From an uncultured Bacteroidales bacterium (lineage in GTDB: Bacteria; Bacteroidota; Bacteroidia; Bacteroidales; Bacteroidaceae): 8,474 nucleotides of DNA. How positions within the stretch are numbered: position 1 is the stretch's first letter; the number at the start of each line of letters is the position of its first letter. The stretch is from positions 1 through 8,474 of the forward strand of contig CACZRQ010000223.1 in NCBI GenBank assembly GCA_902783615.1, given 5' to 3'. Under the pieces are notes generated by a model. That model was given only the letters and a program-made list of their open reading frames with translations. It ran no database searches and was not told the DNA's origin. Shown here in pieces: positions 1 to 4,245 of the stretch. Made by a program: the position numbers and the translations under genes.

Positions 1-240
1 GTCGCTCGACTTCCAGGTCACACCTTTGTCGGAAGCGTCTTCAGGTGATACGGTAGCGGTAACAGTTTCGGTGTTACCTTCCAAAAGTGTGACAGAGGTC
101 TTGTTAATAGATACACCCGTCACGGCAACAGTAGTAGGTTCGTCAGGACCAACCGGAACGTTTGGTTCGTCCTTGTCCTTACTACAGGAGGCAATGAGCA
201 ATCCAGTCATTGCCGCCAACAACCATTTGGTCATTCTCAT
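1..240 (-). CDS. Big_2-domain surface lipoprotein, N-terminal part (runs off the window)
   Basis: The minus-strand frame is open from the ATG at 238-240 to the window edge, giving 80 codons with the C-terminus missing. Residues 1-18 form a lipoprotein signal peptide: basic/polar start MRMTK, hydrophobic core, then lipobox IASC with the lipid-linked Cys at residue 19. The next residues, SKDKDE, resemble the charged lipoprotein export signal of Bacteroidetes, which suggests display on the outer face of the outer membrane (inference). After a Pro/acidic linker (about 24-38), residues 39-80 match the start of a bacterial Ig-like Big_2 domain, with the pattern VTGVSINKTSVTL, TATVSPEDA, and VTWKSSD. 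Such domains usually act as spacers or adhesion modules; the functional part is off-window, so no substrate can be named. A second Met (residue 3) is an equally good start. A further in-frame ATG at 340-342 would add 34 residues, but that would put the signal peptide internally, so I prefer 240. Confidence 0.85.
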   Translation of the reverse strand, partial: MRMTKWLLAAMTGLLIASCSKDKDEPNVPVGPDEPTTVAVTGVSINKTSVTLLEGNTETVTATVSPEDASDKGVTWKSSD

Positions 241-402
241 AATACTGGCTTCTATGCCTTCGGACTCCCCTCTTCTGAAGGCGGTTATATAATAAGAAAA
301 CGTAGGAGTCAGTGCATGCCTAAGTGCAGCAGACGCTTTCATAGATAAAAATTTCAAGCACCTAATTTAATCTGTAAGATTAATCGTTAGGATTTGTTTC
401 AT
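241..402 (-). promoter_or_regulatory. Long, possibly structured 5' leader of the lipoprotein gene
   Basis: From the predicted transcript start near 402 to the ATG at 240 there are about 160 nt, unusually long beside the other leaders here (about 5-45 nt). In the RNA sense, GCCTTC (282-277) can pair with GAAGGC (261-256) around a 15-nt loop. GGAGTC inside that loop (268-263) is complementary to GACTCC upstream (310-305), so a pseudoknot or two competing stems is possible. The same stretch is an open frame from an ATG at 340-342 through to the lipoprotein. It may therefore be an untranslated leader, an upstream coding extension, or neither. I recognise no known riboswitch class. Confidence 0.3.
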
Positions 403-405
403 TTG

Positions 406-436
406 CAAAGATAGTGCAAGTTTTGAATAATACAAA
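406..436 (-). promoter_or_regulatory. Bacteroidetes-type promoter for the lipoprotein gene
   Basis: On the minus strand TTTG (436-433) is followed after exactly 19 nt by TATCTTTG (413-406). This is a full match to the Bacteroidetes primary sigma factor consensus, TTTG at -33 and TAnnTTTG at -7. Transcription would start near 402. The promoter begins directly downstream of the glyA terminator T-run, so the lipoprotein is probably its own transcription unit. Confidence 0.8.
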
Positions 437-445
437 TGAATTAGT

Positions 446-493
446 AAAAAAAAATAGGGGCGGCAGAAACTTTACTTATTTCTGCCGCCCCTA
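446..493 (-). terminator. Rho-independent terminator of glyA
   Basis: Plus-strand arms 455-469 and 479-493 are perfect 15-bp inverted repeats with a GC-rich core (GGGGCGGCAG) and a 9-nt loop. On the minus strand the hairpin is followed by nine consecutive T (454-446). There is no T-run on the plus side, so it is unidirectional. It lies 22 bp beyond the glyA stop codon and insulates the downstream lipoprotein promoter. Confidence 0.93.
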
Positions 494-515
494 ATGCTAT
501 ATTGTTCTCAAAGAA

Positions 516-1796
516 TCAATATGCGAACATTGGGTAGTTCACCATGGTTGCATTCACCTTTTCGCGAACCTTTGCGATTACCGCCTCATCTTCAGGTGCA
601 TTCAGCACGGTTTCGATGAGTTCGGCAATTTCCAGCATCAGGTCTTCCTTGGCACCACGGGTGGTGATGGCAGGTGTACCCAAGCGGATACCAGAGGTCT
701 GGAATGCGCTGCGAGAATCGAATGGCACCATATTCTTATTAGCGGTGATGTCAGCAGCCACCAGCGCCTTCTCTGCCACCTTACCGGTCAGGTCAGGATA
801 CTTGGTGCGCAGGTCAACCAGCATAGAGTGGTTGTCAGTACCTCCGGAGACGATGTGGAAGCCACGATCCACCAATGCCTGTGCGAGCACGGCAGCATTC
901 TTCTTCACTTGCTGCTGGTATTCTTTGAACTCAGGCTGCAATGCCTCGCCGAAAGCCACAGCCTTGGCGGCAATCACATGCTCTAACGGTCCACCCTGAG
1001 TGCCTGGGAACACAGCTGAATTCAGCAGCGTTGACATCATCTTGATTTCACCTTTCTTGGTAGCCAAGCCCCAAGGATTCTCGAAGTCCTTGCCCAACAG
1101 GATGATACCACCACGAGGTCCACGCAGTGTCTTATGGGTAGTAGAAGTGACGATATGAGCATATTTCAATGGGTTGTCGAGCAATCCGGCAGCAATCAGA
1201 CCTGCAGGATGAGCCATATCAATCATGAGCAAAGCCCCTACCTCATCGGCAATCTTACGCATGCGGGCATAATCCCATTCACGAGAGTAAGCCGAACCAC
1301 CACCGATGATGAGCTTGGGTTTCTCCTCAAGTGCCAACCGTTCCATCTCATCGTAATCCACACGACCCGTTTCTTTGTTCAAGCTGTAGGCAATGGGATG
1401 ATACAGGATGCCTGAGGTGTTCACAGCCGAGCCATGAGAAAGGTGTCCACCCATATCGAGGTTCAAGCCCATGAACTTATCACCTGGGTTCAACACAGCC
1501 AGCAGTACGGCAGCATTAGCCTGGGCACCAGAGTGTGGCTGCACATTGGCATATTCAGCGCCAAAGAGTTGCTTCACGCGGTCAATGGCAAGCTGTTCGC
1601 TCTGATCCACCACCTCACAACCGCCATAGTAACGTTTGCCAGGATAGCCTTCGGCATACTTGTTGGTCATGCACGACCCCATGGCCTGCATCACTTGATC
1701 ACTCACAAAGTTCTCTGAAGCAATGAGTTCCATGCCCTTCAGCTGACGCTGGTGCTCTTGCTCAATCAGGTTGAAAATCAAATCGTCTCTTTTCAT
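516..1796 (-). CDS. glyA: Serine hydroxymethyltransferase
   Basis: This is a 426-residue protein of normal family length. It is a cytosolic PLP enzyme that interconverts serine plus tetrahydrofolate with glycine plus 5,10-methylene-tetrahydrofolate, the main source of one-carbon units for purine, thymidylate and methionine synthesis. Visible signatures are ELIASENF (24-30 region), NKYAEGYPGKRYYGG (45-59), the SGAQAN segment (89-94), MIDMAHPAGL (191-200, with the Asp and His that contact the cofactor ring), and the PLP-lysine motif STTHKTLRGPRGG with Lys222. The glycine-rich HLSHGS loop (118-123) is also present. The ATG at 1794-1796 gives the expected N-terminus. The gene has its own promoter (1846-1877) and a strong terminator (446-493), so it is probably monocistronic, possibly with some read-through from the flavin reductase gene upstream, where I see no terminator. 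Nothing is missing or broken. Confidence 0.98.
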   Translation of the reverse strand: MKRDDLIFNLIEQEHQRQLKGMELIASENFVSDQVMQAMGSCMTNKYAEGYPGKRYYGGCEVVDQSEQLAIDRVKQLFGAEYANVQPHSGAQANAAVLLAVLNPGDKFMGLNLDMGGHLSHGSAVNTSGILYHPIAYSLNKETGRVDYDEMERLALEEKPKLIIGGGSAYSREWDYARMRKIADEVGALLMIDMAHPAGLIAAGLLDNPLKYAHIVTSTTHKTLRGPRGGIILLGKDFENPWGLATKKGEIKMMSTLLNSAVFPGTQGGPLEHVIAAKAVAFGEALQPEFKEYQQQVKKNAAVLAQALVDRGFHIVSGGTDNHSMLVDLRTKYPDLTGKVAEKALVAADITANKNMVPFDSRSAFQTSGIRLGTPAITTRGAKEDLMLEIAELIETVLNAPEDEAVIAKVREKVNATMVNYPMFAY

Positions 1797-1845
1797 GATT
1801 TGTATATTTGTTATTTAAATGTTTTCAATGTTTTATATTTGGGCG

Positions 1846-1877
1846 CAAAATTACGACAAATTGGGCGAAAAGCCAAA
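1846..1877 (-). promoter_or_regulatory. Bacteroidetes-type promoter for glyA
   Basis: On the minus strand TTTG (1877-1874) is followed after 20 nt by TAATTTTG (1853-1846), a full match to the -33/-7 consensus. Transcription would start about 45 nt before the glyA ATG. Two near-identical plus-strand segments, TTTGGGCGCAAAA (1838-1850) and AATTGGGCGAAAA (1859-1871), flank the -7 box at a 22-bp offset, about two helix turns. They could be a regulator-binding pair, but this is speculative. Confidence 0.8.
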
Positions 1878-1880
1878 TTC

Positions 1881-2537
1881 TCACTTCTTTTTCTCAACCG
1901 ACCACCCAAACTTTCCTATCTTCTGACCCAAGGAATAATATCCACCATGCACATACACCAGCGGATTGAAAGAGGCCATGTCGAAGGCACCAGTCTCTTT
2001 GTCAAGATATTGACTGTCAACGCGAACATTCACCACCTCGGCCATGAACATATCGTGTGAGCCAAGCGACATGATTTCCTTCACCCTGCATTCAATGTTC
2101 ACAGGCGACTCCTCGATGAGGGGGGCACTCACCACAGAACATTTGCCGGGTGTGAGGTGCATCTCCTCAAACTTGTTGTAGTCCCTACCCGATCGCACGC
2201 CGCACCAGTCTGTGGCTTTGGCAAGGCTTTCAGTGGTAAGGTTAATCACAAACTCCATGTTCTTTTTAATAATAGGGTAAGAATGGCGTTCGGGACGCAC
2301 AGAGATGTAGCACATAGGCGGATTGGTACACAGGGTACCAGTCCAAGCCACAGTGAGAACGTTGTATTCTTCAGGTGTGCTTCCACAGCTTATCAGTACC
2401 GCTGGCAACGGATATATCAAGGTGCCAGGCTTCCAGTCAATACGATTGACCATTGACGATTGACCATTGACCATTAACCCTGCGGATAATTGTTCGCTCT
2501 TAGTTTCCTTACCTTCTTGAATATAATCTTTCTTCAT
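1881..2537 (-). CDS. Flavin reductase-like FMN-binding protein (flavoredoxin type)
   Basis: The product is 218 residues from the ATG at 2537. From residue about 32 onward it matches the flavin reductase-like (FMN-binding split-barrel) family: IDWKPGTLIYPLPAVLISCG, then the core NVLTVAWTGTLCTNPPMCYI (59-78), SVRPERHSYPII (79-90), FVINLTTE (96-103), and the C-terminal signature LVYVHGGYYSLGQKIGKFGW (193-212). Members bind FMN and serve as electron carriers or as NAD(P)H:flavin reductases in the cytosol; the physiological partner cannot be told from sequence. Residues 1-31 are not family-like, and residues 20-31 (LMVNGQSSMVNR) are encoded by a heptamer repeat array (2445-2479). The functional start may therefore be Met29 (2451-2453) or Met22 (2472-2474) rather than Met1. 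No consensus promoter is visible. The pyrI stop lies 76 bp upstream, so co-transcription with pyrBI is possible. Confidence 0.85.
   Translation of the reverse strand: MKKDYIQEGKETKSEQLSAGLMVNGQSSMVNRIDWKPGTLIYPLPAVLISCGSTPEEYNVLTVAWTGTLCTNPPMCYISVRPERHSYPIIKKNMEFVINLTTESLAKATDWCGVRSGRDYNKFEEMHLTPGKCSVVSAPLIEESPVNIECRVKEIMSLGSHDMFMAEVVNVRVDSQYLDKETGAFDMASFNPLVYVHGGYYSLGQKIGKFGWSVEKKK
2445..2479 (+). repeat. Heptamer tandem array, five units, inside the flavin reductase frame
   Basis: On the plus strand there are five consecutive 7-bp units: ATTGACC, ATTGACG, ATTGACC, ATTGACC, ATTAACC. In register with the second array the unit is TTGACNA. On the coding (minus) strand the array supplies codons 20-31 of the flavin reductase frame, including two possible ATG starts. 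Seven-bp units change the reading frame whenever one is gained or lost, so copy-number change would toggle the upstream extension. From memory, similar short TTGAC-type arrays occur between genes in Bacteroides and Prevotella; I cannot verify this here. Confidence 0.9.
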
Positions 2538-2575
2538 AACAACAATTCATATTACTGTCGAACAAAGTTCATTAA

Positions 2576-2603
2576 TTGTCAATCGTCAATTGTCAATCGT
2601 CAA
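2576..2603 (-). repeat. Heptamer tandem array, four units, upstream of the flavin reductase
   Basis: Read on the minus strand, four perfect 7-bp units alternate TTGACGA, TTGACAA, TTGACGA, TTGACAA. This is the same heptamer family as the array at 2445-2479 but on the opposite strand, so the two arrays form an interrupted inverted repeat around the flavin reductase start (2537). It lies in the 76-bp gap between pyrI and the flavin reductase gene, two bases from the palindrome at 2606-2634. Confidence 0.92.
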
Positions 2604-2605
2604 TG

Positions 2606-2634
2606 GATGAAATTCATTTCAAATGAATTTCATC
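2606..2634. repeat. 29-bp near-perfect palindrome overlapping the pyrI stop
   Basis: Arms 2606-2618 (GATGAAATTCATT) and 2622-2634 are exact reverse complements around a 3-nt centre; the outer centre bases also pair, leaving a single unpaired base. It contains the last six codons and the stop of pyrI (DEIHLK, stop at 2614-2616). It is AT-rich and no T-run follows on either strand, so it is not a typical intrinsic terminator. It could be an mRNA 3'-end stabilising hairpin, a protein-binding site, or part of a repeat unit with the adjacent heptamers. Confidence 0.9.
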
Positions 2635-3072
2635 TCTATGCTGTTCCTTCTCGCAATAGTGGCACTTAATGACGCAATTGTCCTTATCAATCACATGGAA
2701 ACGGGTTGGCATCGGTTCGTTATTCGTGATGCACTTCTGGTTAGAGCATTTCACAATGCCAATCAGCTCATCGGGCAATTGCAACTGACGTTTCTCCACC
2801 ACTTCGTAGTCGCGAATGATGTTCATCCTGACATTCGGAGCCACCACAGCGATGCGGTTGATCTCGTCGTTACTGAAAAACTTATTGGCAATCTTGATGA
2901 TGCCTTTCTTTCCCAACAGCTTACTATCGAGGTTATTACCAATGGTGATGTTGTTGGTCATGTGTTCCAGACCCAGCAACGACACCACAGTGAACAGTTT
3001 GTCGCTGGGGATATGATCTATCACAGTACCGTTTTTTAAAGCGGCCACCTGCATTTCTTTCTTGTTTTCCAT
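2614..3072 (-). CDS. pyrI: Aspartate carbamoyltransferase regulatory chain
   Basis: This 152-residue protein has the usual length of the regulatory subunit, which assembles with PyrB into the allosteric aspartate carbamoyltransferase holoenzyme of pyrimidine biosynthesis and carries the nucleotide effector site. The N-terminal allosteric domain shows AALKNGTVIDHIP (10-22), matching the family's nucleotide-binding start, and VAPNVRMNIIRDYEVVEK (77-94) bridges to the zinc domain. The four zinc-binding cysteines are all present: C109 and C114 (KCSNQKC) and C137 and C140 (KCHYC). The zinc domain is what holds the regulatory chain to the catalytic chain, so a working interface is expected. The gene starts 5 bp after the pyrB stop, indicating a pyrBI operon. 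The last codons and stop lie within a 29-bp palindrome, so the C-terminal residues may reflect that repeat. Confidence 0.97.
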   Translation of the reverse strand: MENKKEMQVAALKNGTVIDHIPSDKLFTVVSLLGLEHMTNNITIGNNLDSKLLGKKGIIKIANKFFSNDEINRIAVVAPNVRMNIIRDYEVVEKRQLQLPDELIGIVKCSNQKCITNNEPMPTRFHVIDKDNCVIKCHYCEKEQHRDEIHLK

Positions 3073-3077
3073 ACAAC

Positions 3078-4145
3078 TTATTTGTTAAAAGTGTCACGAA
3101 CTGAATTTACCATCTTCTCCACATTGTCCTTGAAGTTGTTGATGACTCCGGGCAGATCATCGGTGATATTCTTCACAGCCCCACTCACCGATTCTGTAGC
3201 CTGAAGCCTCATCGAATCGGCTTTCACCTCATCCAACGTGATGCCCAACACATCGCAGAGAATGGCTTCGCGGGCATACAGTCCATTCTGAGCCTGCTGG
3301 AAATAGTAGGCCTTCTCGTTCTGGTCAACATCATAGGCAATCTCATTCACGCGTGGCAGCGGATGAAGGATTCGCAGATTAGGCTTGGTGTTCTCCAGCA
3401 TGGCATTGCGCAGGATGTACACATTCTTCACCCGCTCGTATTCATCCAAGTCGGTGAATCGTTCACGCTGCACACGGGTCATGTACAGGATATCGGCATC
3501 GGCTATGCTCTCGGCAGAGAAATCCTTGTGTTCCACAAACTTGATGTTGTGTTCGCGGCAGTAAATCTTATATTCTTCAGGCATCCGCAATTCATCGGGA
3601 GCGATGAAATGGAATGTTGGGTTGAAGTGTCGCATAGCCTGAATCAACGAGTGTACGGTGCGGCCATACTTCAGGTCGCCCACTAAATAAATGTGCAGAT
3701 TCTCCAAAGTGCCTTGGGTCTTGTAGATTGAATACAGGTCGAGCATGGTTTGCGACGGATGCTGGTGTGCCCCATCGCCGGCGTTGACCACTGGCACGTT
3801 GGTTACCTCGCTGGCATAACGGGCAGCTCCCTCCAAATAGTGGCGCATCACGATGATGTCGGCATAGTTACTTACCATTTTAATGGTGTCGTTCAGCGTC
3901 TCACCTTTACTCGAGCTGGTTGACATCGGGTCGCTGAAACCTATCACACGGGCACCTAAACGGTTGGCCGCTGTCTCGAAACTGAGGCGGGTGCGTGTGG
4001 AAGGCTCAAAAAACAAGGTGGCAACAACTTTACCGTACAGCAAGTGACGGTTGGGACGGTTCTCAAATTCCTTAGCCATCTCTATCATGTAGAGAATCTT
4101 CTCTTTCGTATAGTCGGCTATGGTCACTAAGCTTCTGTTTTCCAT
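3078..4145 (-). CDS. pyrB: Aspartate carbamoyltransferase catalytic chain with long C-terminal tail
   Basis: This cytosolic enzyme joins carbamoyl phosphate and aspartate to give N-carbamoyl-aspartate, the first committed pyrimidine step. From the ATG at 4143-4145 the protein has 355 residues. Hallmarks are the carbamoyl-phosphate loop FFEPSTRTR (45-53), the mobile loop STSSSKGE (lysine 80), DGAHQHPSQ (124-132), LVGDLKYGRTVHSL (154-167), and HPLPR (261-265). The frame also opens at a TTG at 4172 (nine more residues), but the -7 promoter box ends at 4178, so that codon would be at or before the transcript start; ATG 4145 is preferred. The conserved fold ends near CDVLG (297-301), where catalytic chains normally stop within about ten residues. 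Here 54 residues follow, an amphipathic, Val/Asn/Asp-rich tail of unknown role. It is co-transcribed with pyrI. I see no attenuator or leader peptide in the short leader. Confidence 0.96.
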   Translation of the reverse strand: MENRSLVTIADYTKEKILYMIEMAKEFENRPNRHLLYGKVVATLFFEPSTRTRLSFETAANRLGARVIGFSDPMSTSSSKGETLNDTIKMVSNYADIIVMRHYLEGAARYASEVTNVPVVNAGDGAHQHPSQTMLDLYSIYKTQGTLENLHIYLVGDLKYGRTVHSLIQAMRHFNPTFHFIAPDELRMPEEYKIYCREHNIKFVEHKDFSAESIADADILYMTRVQRERFTDLDEYERVKNVYILRNAMLENTKPNLRILHPLPRVNEIAYDVDQNEKAYYFQQAQNGLYAREAILCDVLGITLDEVKADSMRLQATESVSGAVKNITDDLPGVINNFKDNVEKMVNSVRDTFNK

Positions 4146-4177
4146 AACATTGATTTGATTGTTCTTTTTCAAGAGAG

Positions 4178-4208
4178 CAAAGTTACAATTTTATTTTCTC
4201 ACTTGAAA
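4178..4208 (-). promoter_or_regulatory. Promoter of the pyrBI operon
   Basis: On the minus strand TAACTTTG (4185-4178) is an exact -7 match. At 19 nt upstream the -33 position reads TTTC (4208-4205), three of four consensus bases. Transcription would start near 4173, leaving a leader of under 30 nt before ATG 4145. That leaves no room for an E. coli-type pyrL attenuator, so control is more likely at initiation. Confidence 0.72.
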
Positions 4209-4232
4209 GTGAAGAATAAGAAAATTTCTTAT
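4200..4232. promoter_or_regulatory. Two palindromes in the shared pyrB/pcrA divergent promoter (candidate operators)
   Basis: CACTTGAAAGTG (4200-4211) has 5-bp arms around GA and covers the pyrB -33 position. ATAAGAAA-A-TTTCTTAT (4216-4232) has perfect 8-bp arms around one base and runs into the helicase -7 box (4230-4237). A protein bound at either could influence one or both promoters. AT-rich palindromes can arise by chance, so a regulatory role is inference. Confidence 0.4.
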
Positions 4233-4237
4233 CTTTG
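4230..4237 (+). promoter_or_regulatory. -7 box of the helicase promoter
   Basis: TATCTTTG exactly matches the Bacteroidetes -7 consensus, 8 bp before the first ATG of the helicase gene. The -33 element is weak: the nearest TTG (4203-4205) is 24 nt upstream, slightly farther than the usual 19-21. Initiation near 4241 would give a leader of only about 5 nt to ATG 4246 or about 14 nt to ATG 4255. Confidence 0.6.
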
Positions 4238-4245
4238 CACAAAAA

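Noticed and set aside
26..292. 88-codon plus-strand open frame at the left edge
   Set aside because: It mirrors the Thr/Val-rich Ig-like lipoprotein on the minus strand, which has a signal peptide, lipobox and promoter.
544..999. 151-codon plus-strand open frame opposite glyA
   Set aside because: Shadow frame, Ser/Ala-rich with no domain signature, entirely within glyA.
2445..2603. Heptamer arrays as a CRISPR array
   Set aside because: Units are 7 bp with no spacers, and no cas gene is present.
2576..2603. TTGACA within the heptamers as a sigma70-type -35 box
   Set aside because: Bacteroidetes primary sigma uses TTTG/TAnnTTTG. The only -7-like match nearby (GAACTTTG) is imperfect and its spacing to the TTG triplets (16 or 23 nt) is outside the 19-21 nt seen at the better promoters here.
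2606..2634. Palindrome as an intrinsic terminator for pyrBI
   Set aside because: The stem is AT-rich and no T-run follows on the minus strand.
4146..4172. Upstream TTG start for pyrB adding nine residues
   Set aside because: It would lie at or before the predicted transcription start set by the -7 box at 4178-4185; the ATG at 4145 begins the family-typical MENRSLVTIA.
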